DNA from: Eubacteriales bacterium
GTDB taxonomy: Bacteria; Bacillota; Clostridia; Oscillospirales; Oscillospiraceae
Reading direction: 5' to 3'
Length of the DNA stretch: 64,000 bases
Assembly: GCA_030536515.1 (NCBI GenBank)
Contig: JAUNPV010000001.1
Coordinates: 248,001-312,000, forward strand
The notes under the pieces were generated by a model that was not told where the DNA came from, did no database searches, and saw nothing but the letters and a program-made list of their open reading frames with translations. The position numbers were made by a program, and so were the translations under genes. Positions 26,478 to 36,065 of this stretch are shown in pieces (position 1 is the first letter of the stretch; each line of letters begins with the position of its first letter).

Positions 26478-27746
26478 ATGAAGCTGGAATTCGGATACGG
26501 ACCCGGCGTGCAGACTGTGGAGCTGCCGGAGAAAAACCTGATGGGGGTGCTTGTGTCCAACCCCATGGACCACAAGCGGCGGGGGGCCGAGGCGGTGCGC
26601 CACGCCCTTGCCCACCCCATCGGCGCGCCGAATCTTCGGACCCTGCCAAGACCGGGACAGAAAATCGTCATCATCACCAGCGATATCTCCCGCCCCATCC
26701 CCAGCTGGGAGGTACTGCCGCCCGTGCTGGCGGAGCTGGAGGCCGCCGGGTGCCGCCCGGCGGATATCACCGTGGTGTTCGGCCTGGGCTCCCACCGGCA
26801 CCATACCCCCGAGGAGCGGCGGCATCTGGCGGGAGATAAGGTCTATGACACCGTTGCCTGCGTGGACAGCGAGCCGACAGACTGCGTCCGCATGGGCGTG
26901 ACCGGCCGGGGCACCCCTGTGGATATCACCCGGGTGGTGGCGGAGGCGGACTTCCGAATCTGCCTGGGCAATGTGGAATTTCACTATTTTGCAGGCTACT
27001 CCGGCGGGGCCAAGGCCATTATGCCCGGCGTGTCCACCCCGGAGGCCATTGCCTGCAACCACCGGATGATGACCAGCCCCGATGCCTGCGCCGGGAAGCT
27101 GGAGGGAAACCCCATCCGGGAGGATATCGAGGAGGCCGGGGCCATCTGCGGCATTGACTATGTGGTCAACGTGGTGCTGGACGAGCATAAAAAAATCGTC
27201 TACTGCGCCGCCGGCGACGTGACGGCGGCCCACCGGGATGCCTGCGCCTACTTAGACCGGATGTACCGCAAGGCCATTCCGGCCCTGGCGGACATCGTGC
27301 TGGTGTCCCAGGGCGGGGCCCCCAAGGATGCCAACCTCTATCAGACCCAGAAGGCCCTGGACAACGCCAAGCTGGCGGTGAAAAAGGGCGGCACCATCAT
27401 CCTCATCGGTGCCTGCCCCGAGGGGCTGGGCAGCACCGCCTTCGAGCAGTGGCTCACCCAGGCTCCCACCGCCCACTCCATGGTGGAGCGAATCGGCCGG
27501 GAGTTCCAGCTGGGCGGCCACAAGGCGGCGGCCATTGCCATGGTGCTGGAAAACGCCAGAATCGACCTGGTGTCGGAAATGGACGAGAGCTTCGTCCGAA
27601 GCATTTTCCTCAACCCCCAGCCCTCCGCCCAGCAGGCCCTGGACGAGGCCCTTGGCCGCTACGGCCCGGAGGCTACGGTCCTGGCCATGCCCTACGGCGG
27701 AGCGACGCTGCCCCAATGCAGCGAAGAAAAGGAGAGCGCAATATGA
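26478..27746 (+). CDS. LarA-family nickel-pincer racemase; malate racemase proposed
   Basis: 422-residue LarA-family 2-hydroxyacid racemase/epimerase. The pincer-cofactor and catalytic residues can be placed: Asp69 and Arg72 (TSDISRPIP), His106 (GLGSHRHHTPEE), His169 and Lys179 (HYFAGYSGGAKAIMPG). The family includes lactate, malate and other hydroxyacid racemases. Immediately before malic enzyme, and after a kinase expected to give D-malate, malate racemisation is the most economical role. It overlaps the malic enzyme start by four bases. The cofactor genes larBCE are not in the window. Confidence 0.85.
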   Translation: MKLEFGYGPGVQTVELPEKNLMGVLVSNPMDHKRRGAEAVRHALAHPIGAPNLRTLPRPGQKIVIITSDISRPIPSWEVLPPVLAELEAAGCRPADITVVFGLGSHRHHTPEERRHLAGDKVYDTVACVDSEPTDCVRMGVTGRGTPVDITRVVAEADFRICLGNVEFHYFAGYSGGAKAIMPGVSTPEAIACNHRMMTSPDACAGKLEGNPIREDIEEAGAICGIDYVVNVVLDEHKKIVYCAAGDVTAAHRDACAYLDRMYRKAIPALADIVLVSQGGAPKDANLYQTQKALDNAKLAVKKGGTIILIGACPEGLGSTAFEQWLTQAPTAHSMVERIGREFQLGGHKAAAIAMVLENARIDLVSEMDESFVRSIFLNPQPSAQQALDEALGRYGPEATVLAMPYGGATLPQCSEEKESAI

Positions 27747-28915
27747 ATTATGCAGAAGAATCCCTTCGGCTGCACGGCCAGTGGAAGGGTAAAATTGAAG
27801 TGGTGGCCACGGTTCCCGTCAAGACCAAGGACGACCTGAGCCTGGCCTACACCCCCGGCGTGGCCCAGCCCTGCCTGGAAATCCAGAAGGACATCAGCAA
27901 GTCCTACGAGCTGACCCGGCGGCACAACCTCTGCGCCGTCATCACCGACGGCTCCGCCGTGCTGGGCCTGGGGGACATCGGCCCCGAGGCCGGAATGCCG
28001 GTGATGGAGGGCAAGTGCGTGCTGTTCAAGGCCTTCGGCGATGTGGATGCCTTCCCCCTGTGCGTGAAAACCAAGGACGTGGACCAGTTCGTCAATACCG
28101 TTTATCTGCTGTCCGGCTCCTTCGGCGGCATCAACCTGGAGGATATCTCCGCCCCCCGGTGCTTTGAAATCGAGCGGAAGCTGAAGGAAAAATGCGACAT
28201 TCCCATTTTTCACGACGACCAGCACGGCACGGCGGTCATCACCCTGGCGGGCCTGACCAACGCGCTGAAGGTGGTGGGCAAGAAGAAGGAGGACGTGCGC
28301 ATCGTCACCTCCGGGGCGGGAGCCGCCGCCATTTCCATTGTCCGGCTGCTGCTCAGCGCCGGGTTCCGGCACGTGACCATGTGCGACCGGAAGGGCGCTA
28401 TTTACGCCGGCCGGGAGGGCCTGAACTGGATTAAGGAGGAGATGGCCCAGCGGACCAACCTGGAGCGCAGAGCCGGGACCCTGGCCCAGATGCTGGTGGG
28501 CGCAGACGTGTTCATCGGCGTGTCCGCCCCCAACACCGTCACCACCGACATGGTCAAAACCATGAACCGGGATGCCATTGTCTTTGCCTGCGCCAACCCC
28601 ACCCCGGAGATTTTCCCCGAGGATGCCAAGGCAGGAGGCGCAAAGGTGGTTGCCACCGGCCGCAGCGACTATCCCAACCAGATTAACAACGTGCTGGCCT
28701 TCCCGGGCATCTTCCGGGGGACCTTCGACGTTCGGGCGTCGGATATCAACGAGCAGATGAAAATGGCCGCCGCCGGGGCCCTGGCGGGCCTGATTTCCGA
28801 CGGGGAGCTGTCTGCCGACTACATCATTCCCAAGGCCTTTGACCAGCGGGTAGGCCCCGCCGTGGCAAAGGCGGTGGCCCAGGCGGCCCGGGACTCCGGC
28901 GTCGCAAGAATCTAA
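27743..28915 (+). CDS. NAD(P)-dependent malic enzyme
   Basis: 390-residue malic enzyme of the short bacterial type, decarboxylating L-malate to pyruvate and CO2. [50 protein letters not shown] and the Rossmann [12 protein letters not shown] are all family blocks. No ACT or phosphotransacetylase extension. AAAGGAGAG precedes ATG 27743, inside the end of the racemase gene. Coenzyme choice (NAD or NADP) is not clear by eye. Confidence 0.93.
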   Translation: MNYAEESLRLHGQWKGKIEVVATVPVKTKDDLSLAYTPGVAQPCLEIQKDISKSYELTRRHNLCAVITDGSAVLGLGDIGPEAGMPVMEGKCVLFKAFGDVDAFPLCVKTKDVDQFVNTVYLLSGSFGGINLEDISAPRCFEIERKLKEKCDIPIFHDDQHGTAVITLAGLTNALKVVGKKKEDVRIVTSGAGAAAISIVRLLLSAGFRHVTMCDRKGAIYAGREGLNWIKEEMAQRTNLERRAGTLAQMLVGADVFIGVSAPNTVTTDMVKTMNRDAIVFACANPTPEIFPEDAKAGGAKVVATGRSDYPNQINNVLAFPGIFRGTFDVRASDINEQMKMAAAGALAGLISDGELSADYIIPKAFDQRVGPAVAKAVAQAARDSGVARI

Positions 28916-28932
28916 GGAGGAACAGAACTAAT

Positions 28933-29835
28933 ATGTTTGATTCTACGAAGGTAAGGCTGGGCATCGCCCCCATCGGCTGGTGCAACGACGATATGCCGGA
29001 GCTGGGGGCGGAGAACACCTTCCGCCAGACCGTCAGTGAAATGGCCCTGGCCGGCTTCACCGGCTGCGAAATCGGCAACAAATACCCCAGCGACCCGGCG
29101 GAGCTGAAAAAGGCCCTGGACCTGCGGGGCATGACCATTGCCAGCCGGTGGTTTTCCTCCTTCCTGCTGACCCAGGACTATGACCGGGTGCGAAAGGATT
29201 TTGAAAGGGAGCTGGACTTCCTGGCAGCGGTGGGCTGCGACCGCATCAACGTCAGCGAGCAGAGCTGGTCCATCCAGGGAAAGCAGGACGTGCCGGTGCT
29301 CACCGGCGGCCACCGCCACATCATGGACGACAGCCAGTGGGACCGGCTGTGCACGGGCCTCAACGGCCTGGGCAAGGTTGCCCGGGACCGGGGCTTTAAG
29401 CTGTGCTTCCACCACCACATGGGCACCGTGGTCCAGACCGCCGCCGAAACGGAGCGGCTCATGGAGAACACGGACCCGGCGTATGTGTTCCTGTGCTACG
29501 ACACCGGCCACTTCACCTTCGCCGGGGAAAATCCCCTGGCGGTGCTGGAAAAGTACGTCGGCCGGGTGGGTCATGTCCATCTGAAGGATATGCGCCTGCC
29601 GGTGGTGGACCAGGCCCGGCGGGAGAATTGGAGCTTCCTCCAGGCCGTCAGAAACGGGGCCTTCACGGTGCCCGGCGACGGCGGCGTGGACTTTGACCCC
29701 ATTTTTAAGCTGCTGGCCGAGGCCGGCTATGCGGGCTGGCTGCTGGTGGAGGCCGAGCAGGACCCCGCCAAGGCAGACCCCCTGGAATACGCCATGATGG
29801 CAAGACGCTACATCCGTGCCCACACGGGCCTGTGA
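28933..29835 (+). CDS. iolE: scyllo-Inosose dehydratase (2-keto-myo-inositol dehydratase)
   Basis: 300-residue TIM-barrel metal enzyme. The N-terminal LGIAPIGWCNDDMPELG is the IolE signature; metal-ligand regions include LCFHHHMGTVV, LCYDTGHF and VGHVHLKD. It removes water from scyllo-inosose to give 3D-trihydroxycyclohexane-1,2-dione, the substrate of IolD. Strong AAGGAGG ribosome site. Adjacent iolB, iolD and iolG support the role over other xylose-isomerase-like barrels. Confidence 0.92.
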   Translation: MFDSTKVRLGIAPIGWCNDDMPELGAENTFRQTVSEMALAGFTGCEIGNKYPSDPAELKKALDLRGMTIASRWFSSFLLTQDYDRVRKDFERELDFLAAVGCDRINVSEQSWSIQGKQDVPVLTGGHRHIMDDSQWDRLCTGLNGLGKVARDRGFKLCFHHHMGTVVQTAAETERLMENTDPAYVFLCYDTGHFTFAGENPLAVLEKYVGRVGHVHLKDMRLPVVDQARRENWSFLQAVRNGAFTVPGDGGVDFDPIFKLLAEAGYAGWLLVEAEQDPAKADPLEYAMMARRYIRAHTGL

Positions 29836-29849
29836 GGGGAGGCAGAACT

Positions 29850-30659
29850 GTGACCACCTATCTGAACAAACCGGTCCGGCGGGGGTATAACCCCTACATC
29901 GACGCCGCCCGGGACGACCTGGGCACCGCCATGGACGTGGGCCTGCTGGTGCTGGAGGCCGGGGACAGCTATACCATCCGGGAGCCGGAGAAGGAGACGG
30001 CGGTGCTGCTGTTTGCCGGGGACGTGACCCTGGCCTGGGCTGGGCAGAGCTGCCATGCCCGGCGGTCCGACTGCTTCCGCCAGGAGGCCTACTGCCTGCT
30101 GGCCCCCCGGAATACGGAAATCACCGTCACCGCCCAGGGCCCCAGCGAGCTGTACATCCAGCAGACGGAAAACTGCCGGGACTACGCCCCGGTGCTCTAC
30201 ACCCCGGACACCGTCCAGGTCCAGCACGCCGGCGCTGCCGGGGAGCTGATGGGCTGTATGCGCCGGGAGATTAAAACGTTTTTTGACTATGAAAATGCGC
30301 CGTTTTCCAACATGGTGCTGGGGGAGGTTCTGAATTTCCCCGGAAAGTGGTCCTCCTACCCGCCTCACCACCACCCCCAGCCGGAGGTCTACTTCTACCG
30401 CTTTGACCACCCCCAGGGCTTCGGCGCAGGCTTCGCCAACGGCGAAATCTACAAAACCGGCCACAACGGCCTGGCCGTTATCCGGGAGGGCTTCCACAGC
30501 CAGACCGCCGCACCGGGCTATGCCATGTGCTACGCCTGGGGCATCCGGCACCTGGAGGGGGACCCCTGGGAAAAGACCCGCATCGACGACCCGGAGCACG
30601 CATGGCTCTGGAAGCAGGATGCCAACGAGCACATCTTCAAAGGGGAGGAAGGATTATGA
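29850..30659 (+). CDS. iolB: 5-Deoxy-glucuronate isomerase
   Basis: 269-residue cupin isomerase that turns 5-deoxy-D-glucuronate into 2-deoxy-5-keto-D-gluconate. The metal-binding cluster [16 protein letters not shown] (around residue 175) and the N-terminal half-cupin are typical of IolB. I chose GTG 29850 because GGGGAGG at 29836-29842 is well placed before it; an in-frame GTG at 29832 overlaps the iolE stop and would lie before that site. Its stop overlaps iolD (ATGA). Confidence 0.92.
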   Translation: MTTYLNKPVRRGYNPYIDAARDDLGTAMDVGLLVLEAGDSYTIREPEKETAVLLFAGDVTLAWAGQSCHARRSDCFRQEAYCLLAPRNTEITVTAQGPSELYIQQTENCRDYAPVLYTPDTVQVQHAGAAGELMGCMRREIKTFFDYENAPFSNMVLGEVLNFPGKWSSYPPHHHPQPEVYFYRFDHPQGFGAGFANGEIYKTGHNGLAVIREGFHSQTAAPGYAMCYAWGIRHLEGDPWEKTRIDDPEHAWLWKQDANEHIFKGEEGL

Positions 30660-32578
30660 AAACCGTTCGTCTGACCATGGCCCAGGCCCTGGTCCGGTTC
30701 CTTGAAAACCAATACATCGCCTACGACGGCATGGAGCATCCCTTCGTGGAGGGCGTTATCATGCTGCCCGGCCACGGCAACGTGGTGGGCCTGGGCCAGG
30801 CCCTGGCCCAGGAGACCCATCGGATGCAGGTCTGGCAGGGCAAAAACGAGCAGGGCATGGCCCACACCGCCGTGGCCTTCGCCAAGCAGTGCAAGCGCAA
30901 GAAAATCATGGCCGTGACCTCCTCCGTAGGCCCCGGCGCGGCCAATATGGTCACCGCCGCCGCCACCGCCACCGCCAACAACATCCCCGTGCTGCTGCTG
31001 CCCGGCGATGTCTACGCCTGCCGCCAGCCGGACCCGGTTTTGCAGCAGGTGGAGCAGACCCACGATTTGTCCCTGTCCACCAACGATGCCTTCCGGCCGG
31101 TGTGCCGTTACTGGGACCGGATTGTCCGGCCGGAGCAGCTGATGAGCGCCATGCTCAGCGCCATGCGGGTGCTGACGGACCCGGCCAACACCGGCGCTGT
31201 GTGCATCGCCATGCCCCAGGACGTGGAGGGCGAGGCCTATGACTACCCGGAGAGCTTCTTTGCCAAGCGGGTCCACCGGCTGGCAAGGCCGGAGCCCGAG
31301 GCCGAGGCCATTGCCGAGGCGGCCCAGGTTATCCGTCAGGCCAAGCGGCCTGTGCTGGTCTGCGGCGGCGGTGTGCGCTACAGCGAGGCCCATGAACAGT
31401 TCCGGGCCTTTGCCGAGGCCACCGGCATTCCCTTCGGCGAGACCCAGGCGGGCAAGAGCGCCATTGTCTGGGACCACCCCCTGAACCTGGGGGGCATCGG
31501 AACCACCGGCTGCTCCGCCGCCAACGAGATTGCCCGGGAGGCGGACGTGGTCATCGGCGTGGGCACCCGGTATACGGACTTCACCACCGCCTCCAAGTGG
31601 CTGTTCCCGGAGAGCGCCCGGTTCGTCAACATCAATGTCTCTGCCTTCCAGGCCATGAAGCTGGATGCCGTTTCCGTGGTGGCCGATGCCAAGAAGGCTC
31701 TGCCCGTCCTGCAAAAGGCCCTGGAGGGCTATCACGCCCCCTATGACGGCCAGATTGCCCAGGCCAAGGCCCGCTGGGAGCAGGAGCTGGCCCGGCTGGA
31801 CGGCATTACCTTCGGCCCCGGCTATGTCCCCGAGGTCAACGACGACAACGCCCAGTCCGCCTTCCGGTTTGCCGGGGACCTGGACGCGTCCCTGACCCAG
31901 ACCCAGGTGCTGGGCTGCATCAACCACTGCATCGACCGGGATGCCGTGGTCATCGGGGCCTCCGGCTCTCTGCCCGGCGATATGCAGCGGATGTGGCGGC
32001 CCATGGCCCAGGATACCTACAACATGGAGTACGGCTACTCCTGCATGGGCTATGAGATTTCCGGCGCACTGGGTGTCAAGCACGCCGTGGGGGACCGGGA
32101 GGTCTACGCCATGGCCGGTGACGGCAGCTTCGTGATGCTCCACTCCGAGCTGCTGACCGCCGTCCAGGAGCACAAGAAAATCAACGTCTGTCTGTTCAAC
32201 AACGCCAGCTTCGGCTGCATCAACAATCTGCAGGTGGGCCACGGCAACGAGAGCCTGTGCACCGAGCTGCGGTTCCGGGGCGGGGACGGCCGCCATTCCG
32301 GCCCCTTCATGCCTGTGGACTTCGCCATGATTGCCCAGGGCTACGGCTGCCGGGCCTACAGAATCCACACCATGGACCAGCTCCGCCAGGCCATTGCCGA
32401 GGCTAAGGAAATCAAGGACGTGCCGGTGCTGTTTGACATCCGGGTGCTGCCCAAGTCCATGACCGAGGGCTACAGCTCCTGGTGGCGGGTTGGCGACACG
32501 GAGGTGTCCGAGAACCCCAAGAACCTGGCCGCCTACCGGGACCACCTGGACCATGTGAAGGACGTCAGACGCTATTAA
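30656..32578 (+). CDS. iolD: 3D-(3,5/4)-Trihydroxycyclohexane-1,2-dione hydrolase
   Basis: 640-residue thiamine-diphosphate enzyme of the acetolactate-synthase fold that hydrolytically opens the inositol ring. Cofactor glutamate region [33 protein letters not shown], and the GDG...N motif [18 protein letters not shown]...NNASFGC. Length matches IolD. This ring-opening enzyme is the strongest single marker that the operon degrades inositol. GGGGAGGAAGG precedes the ATG. Confidence 0.95.
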   Translation: MKTVRLTMAQALVRFLENQYIAYDGMEHPFVEGVIMLPGHGNVVGLGQALAQETHRMQVWQGKNEQGMAHTAVAFAKQCKRKKIMAVTSSVGPGAANMVTAAATATANNIPVLLLPGDVYACRQPDPVLQQVEQTHDLSLSTNDAFRPVCRYWDRIVRPEQLMSAMLSAMRVLTDPANTGAVCIAMPQDVEGEAYDYPESFFAKRVHRLARPEPEAEAIAEAAQVIRQAKRPVLVCGGGVRYSEAHEQFRAFAEATGIPFGETQAGKSAIVWDHPLNLGGIGTTGCSAANEIAREADVVIGVGTRYTDFTTASKWLFPESARFVNINVSAFQAMKLDAVSVVADAKKALPVLQKALEGYHAPYDGQIAQAKARWEQELARLDGITFGPGYVPEVNDDNAQSAFRFAGDLDASLTQTQVLGCINHCIDRDAVVIGASGSLPGDMQRMWRPMAQDTYNMEYGYSCMGYEISGALGVKHAVGDREVYAMAGDGSFVMLHSELLTAVQEHKKINVCLFNNASFGCINNLQVGHGNESLCTELRFRGGDGRHSGPFMPVDFAMIAQGYGCRAYRIHTMDQLRQAIAEAKEIKDVPVLFDIRVLPKSMTEGYSSWWRVGDTEVSENPKNLAAYRDHLDHVKDVRRY

Positions 32579-32597
32579 AAGAAAGGAAGCATTTCAA

Positions 32598-33638
32598 ATG
32601 GATCACAATTTGAAAATCGGCATCATCGGCTGCGGCGCCATTGGCCGGGACCACTGCCGCCGCATTATGAACACGGTCCCCGGGGCCCAGGTGGTGGCTG
32701 TGTCCGACTATGTGGCCGCCGCCGCTGACGACACCGCCGCCAAATACGGCATCCGCTCCTACGGAAACGACTGCGACGGCATGATCTGCGACCCGGAGGT
32801 GGAGGCGGTGGTCATCACCTCCATCGACCCCACCCATCACGACTATGTGATGAAGGTCCTGGCCCAGGAGAAGTGGTGCTTCTGCGAGAAGCCCCTGTCC
32901 CAGAATGCGGCGGACTGCGAGGAGATCATCGCCCGGGAGGTGGAGCTGGGCCGCCGCCTGGTTCAGGTGGGCTTTATGCGCCACTACGACCGGGGCTATG
33001 CGGAGATGAAGCGCATCATCGACTCCGGCGAGCTGGGGGCTCCCCTGGTCATCAAGGCCTGCCACCGCAACGTCAGCCAGGGTCCCGGCTTCAAGACCGA
33101 GAACGGCGTGACCAACGTGGCCATCCACGAGCTGGACATCTGCCGGTGGCTGTTAAGCGACGAGTACGCCGACGCTCAGTGCGTCCGGGTCCGCCAGTCC
33201 GCCAACTCCAACAAGGGCTACGACAACCCCCAGGTCATGCTGCTGCGGACCAAGAAGGGCTGCTTCATCGACGTGGAGGTCCAGGTGGCCGACGGCTACG
33301 GCTATGACATCCAGTGCGAGGTGGTCTGCGAAAACGGCACCGTGAAGCTGCCGGACCCCTACGCCGTGGTCCGCCGGAGCCGCCCCGCCGGGTGGGACAG
33401 CCTGGACCCCGCCGAGTCCATGCCCATTATGACCGACTGGAAGGAGCGCTTCATCGAGGCCTACGACATCGAGCTGTGCAGCTGGGTCCGGTCCGTCCAC
33501 GACGGAAAGCTCACCGGCCCCTCCGCCTGGGACGGGTATGTGGCCTGCGTGGCAGGCGACGCTCTGAACGCCTCCCGGGGCACCTCCCAGTTCCTGCCCG
33601 TGCAGACCATCGAAAAGCCGGAGCTGTATCAGGATTGA
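32598..33638 (+). CDS. iolG: myo-Inositol 2-dehydrogenase
   Basis: 346-residue Gfo/Idh/MocA oxidoreductase. NAD-binding GIIGCGAIGRDHCRRI, catalytic lysine in CEKPLS, QVGFMRHYDRGYAEM and VAIHELDICRWLL agree with IolG. It oxidises myo-inositol to scyllo-inosose with NAD. Last gene of the operon, GAAAGGAAG upstream, terminator 24 bases downstream. Confidence 0.88.
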   Translation: MDHNLKIGIIGCGAIGRDHCRRIMNTVPGAQVVAVSDYVAAAADDTAAKYGIRSYGNDCDGMICDPEVEAVVITSIDPTHHDYVMKVLAQEKWCFCEKPLSQNAADCEEIIAREVELGRRLVQVGFMRHYDRGYAEMKRIIDSGELGAPLVIKACHRNVSQGPGFKTENGVTNVAIHELDICRWLLSDEYADAQCVRVRQSANSNKGYDNPQVMLLRTKKGCFIDVEVQVADGYGYDIQCEVVCENGTVKLPDPYAVVRRSRPAGWDSLDPAESMPIMTDWKERFIEAYDIELCSWVRSVHDGKLTGPSAWDGYVACVAGDALNASRGTSQFLPVQTIEKPELYQD

Positions 33639-33661
33639 TTTTTCCATTCCTCCCCATTACA

Positions 33662-33692
33662 CGGGGCCAGGCGAAAGCCTGGCCCCGTTTCT
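33662..33692 (+). terminator. Terminator of the inositol operon
   Basis: 11-base-pair GC-rich stem (33662-33672 with 33677-33687), GAAA tetraloop, then TTTCTCT. It lies just after iolG. Confidence 0.9.
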
Positions 33693-33772
33693 CTGCCGTC
33701 TTGAGCGCAACAAAGAATGACGGAGGTAGGCTGTTCACAGTATGTTCATACATGAATTTTACAAAAGGGCGG

Positions 33773-33891
33773 TTCCGAACTTTACCTGGGGGCGGTACAA
33801 TAGCATCGTCGGCTGCGGGCTTTTTGTGGAAAGCTCCGGGCGGCGGATATCCGGAGCAGGGCGGTGAAATTCATCTGACTGCCCCTTTTTT
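33773..33891 (+). ncRNA. Candidate small RNA or leader fragment
   Basis: In the 577-base gap between iolG and the transporter. TACAAT at 33796-33801 with a weak -35 (33773-33778) could start RNA near 33807. A stable inner hairpin (GCTCCGG...CCGGAGC, about 33833-33857) is followed by a seven-pair stem (33859-33865 with 33878-33884) and a run of six T, resembling a terminator. No ORF of note. Only a candidate; it may instead be an attenuated leader of the transporter operon. Confidence 0.3.
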
Positions 33892-33904
33892 ATGGAAAAT
33901 ATCC

Positions 33905-33917
33905 GGAAACATTTGCG
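33905..33917 (+). promoter_or_regulatory. Candidate operator C upstream of transporter
   Basis: GGAAACATTTGCG, extended to GGAAACATTTGCGTAA, matches operator B of the inositol operon in 15 of 16 positions, and the CGCAGA that follows is also shared. It suggests one regulator for inositol catabolism and this importer. Confidence 0.55.
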
Positions 33918-34048
33918 TAAAGCGCAGATATTACGAAAAAGTTTACAATTCCCACAAAAGACTTCCTAAGATTCTCCATCTAAATCACTAATTACAATGT
34001 ACTATTTTTATAAAATGTGACAGAAATTTGCGGGTTTTCATTTGCAAA

Positions 34049-34110
34049 TTGACGAAACGGGTCGGGCGTGTTATAGTATAGTCAGCGAGCAGCTTTCGGA
34101 AACGTATTCG
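34049..34110 (+). promoter_or_regulatory. Promoter of the transporter operon with operator D
   Basis: -35 TTGACG (34049-34054), 17-base spacer, -10 TATAGT (34072-34077). GGAAACGTATTCG (34098-34110) lies about 14 bases after the expected start point and shares the GGAAACGT core with the other sites. The leader to the permease start is about 130 bases. Confidence 0.7.
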
Positions 34111-34215
34111 TCGAGAGGAGAGAGGTCCCATGCAAATGAATTCCGCAGGAGGTGCTGCTGGCGGCTGCTGCGGACGGCAAACCACAGACCCCAACGATGG
34201 AAAGGAGCACAGAAA

Positions 34216-36033
34216 GTGAAGAGCAATAGAAAACCCTTTAACAAAACGCGTCTGAAAAACCAGTTTCTGAACGTGGTCAAAAACCCCTTTAACATGATTG
34301 TGCTGATCACGCTCATCATTCTGTTTTGTCTCATTGTGATTCCCCTGCTGCAAATGATCGCCTCCACCTTCACGGTGGCCAAGGCGGAGCTTCGCCGGAT
34401 TGACGGCTCCAGCGTAGGCGACTTTACCCTGTACTACTGGAAGTACATCCTCACCGGCAAGCTGGCCGCCGCCACGCTGTGGGGCCCGCTGAAGAACTCC
34501 CTGGTGGTTGGCCTGTTCACCACCCTGGTGTCCGTGCCTCTGGGCTCGGTGCTGGGCTGGCTGGTGGTCCGGTCGGACCTGCCCGGCAAGAAGGTCATGG
34601 GTATGCTGGTGGTAATCCCCTACATGATTCCCTCCTGGTGCAAGGCCCTGTCCTGGCTGGCCGTGTTCCGCAACAAGACCTCCGGCTCCTTGGGCTTCCT
34701 GGCAGGTCTGGGCCTGAACATTCCCGACTGGCTGGCCTACGGCCCGGTGGCCATTGTGCTGTGTATGTCGCTGCACTATTACGCATTTTCCTATATCCAC
34801 GTGTCCTCCGCCCTTCGCTCCATCAATTCGGAGCTGGAGGAAATGGGTGAAATCTGCGGCGCCAACAAGGCCCAGATTCTCAAATCCATCACCCTGCCCC
34901 TGGTGCTGCCCAGCATCCTGTCCGCCGTGGTTATGACCCTGAGCAAGGCCATCGGCACCTACGGCGTGGCGGCAAACCTGGGCAACCGCATCGGCTACTT
35001 CACCCTGGCCACCAAGATGAAAACCTTCATCGCCGGCGGCCCCCAGAACGTAGGCTACGCCATGAGCCTGGTGCTCATCGGCATGGCGGCCATGATTATC
35101 TTTGCCAACCAGCGCCTCATCGGCGTGCGCAAGTCCTATGCCACCATCGGCGGCAAGGGCGGCCGCTCCAACGAGATGCACCTGGGCGCAGCCAAGATTC
35201 CGCTGATGATTTTCCTGGTGGCCTTCCTGTTCTTCGCCATGGTGGCGCCCATGTTCGTGCTGGTGATGGAGACCTTCCAGGTCACCACCGGCGCAGGCTA
35301 CGGCCTGGACAACCTGACGCTGTACAACTGGATTGGCCAGGACGGCGACATTCAGAAGTACATCAACTACCCCGGCATCTTCCGGAACAAGGAATTCGCC
35401 GGCGCCGTGTGGAACACCATCCGGCTGACCTTCATCGGCTCCATCATCACCGCTCTGTGCGGCCAGTTCCTGGGCTACATCTCCACCAGAGGCCGTGGCA
35501 AGTGGTATGGCTCCCTGACCGAGCAGCTGGTGTTCGTGCCCTACCTGATGAGCGGCGTGGCCTTCTCGTCCATGTACGTGGCCATGTTCAGCAAGTCCCA
35601 CCTGGGCGGCGTGGTGCCTGTGCTCTACGGCACCTTCACCCTGATTGTTCTGACCTCCGTGGTCAAGCACTTCCCCTTCGCCAGCCGGTCCGGCACCGCC
35701 AACATGATGCAGATTTCCACAGAGCTGGAGGAGGCGGCGGATATCAACGGCGCCAACTTCTGGCAGCGGATGGGCAAAATCGTCCTGCCGCTGGCAAAGA
35801 ACGGCTTTATCTCCGGCTTCATGCTGACCTTCATCTCCATCGCCAAGGAGCTGGACCTGATCATCATTATGATGGACAAGCACACCCAGACCATGTCCTA
35901 CCTGGCCTTTACCTACTCCCAGGAGGGCTACAACCAGATGGCCGACGCCATTTCCGTGTGCGTTCTGCTGTTTATTCTGGTCTGCTACATCATCGCCAAC
36001 CGCTTCGGTGCCGACATCGGCAAGGCATGGTAG
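34216..36033 (+). CDS. ABC importer permease, two fused permease domains (AfuB/FbpB type)
   Basis: 605-residue membrane protein with two binding-protein-dependent permease domains. The EAA-type loops that contact the ATPase are EMGEICGANKAQILKSITLP and EAADINGANFWQRMGKIVLP, one per half. Such fused permeases are found in iron(III), phosphonate, thiamine and hexose-phosphate (AfuABC) importers. The start is GTG 34216 after AAAGGAG; the longer ORF upstream covers the promoter. It heads the permease-ATPase-binding protein unit downstream of the inositol operon. Substrate inferred only from context. Confidence 0.88.
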   Translation: MKSNRKPFNKTRLKNQFLNVVKNPFNMIVLITLIILFCLIVIPLLQMIASTFTVAKAELRRIDGSSVGDFTLYYWKYILTGKLAAATLWGPLKNSLVVGLFTTLVSVPLGSVLGWLVVRSDLPGKKVMGMLVVIPYMIPSWCKALSWLAVFRNKTSGSLGFLAGLGLNIPDWLAYGPVAIVLCMSLHYYAFSYIHVSSALRSINSELEEMGEICGANKAQILKSITLPLVLPSILSAVVMTLSKAIGTYGVAANLGNRIGYFTLATKMKTFIAGGPQNVGYAMSLVLIGMAAMIIFANQRLIGVRKSYATIGGKGGRSNEMHLGAAKIPLMIFLVAFLFFAMVAPMFVLVMETFQVTTGAGYGLDNLTLYNWIGQDGDIQKYINYPGIFRNKEFAGAVWNTIRLTFIGSIITALCGQFLGYISTRGRGKWYGSLTEQLVFVPYLMSGVAFSSMYVAMFSKSHLGGVVPVLYGTFTLIVLTSVVKHFPFASRSGTANMMQISTELEEAADINGANFWQRMGKIVLPLAKNGFISGFMLTFISIAKELDLIIIMMDKHTQTMSYLAFTYSQEGYNQMADAISVCVLLFILVCYIIANRFGADIGKAW

Positions 36034-36065
36034 GCTGAAGAACCGTTACAGAAAGGAACCGTGTT

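Noticed and set aside
24672-27233. Long open frame on the minus strand (853 codons) opposite the transketolase-racemase genes
   Set aside because: It is antisense to well-supported genes, has a composition typical of high-G+C shadow frames (His, Gly, Gln, Val rich), no ribosome site and no recognisable domain.
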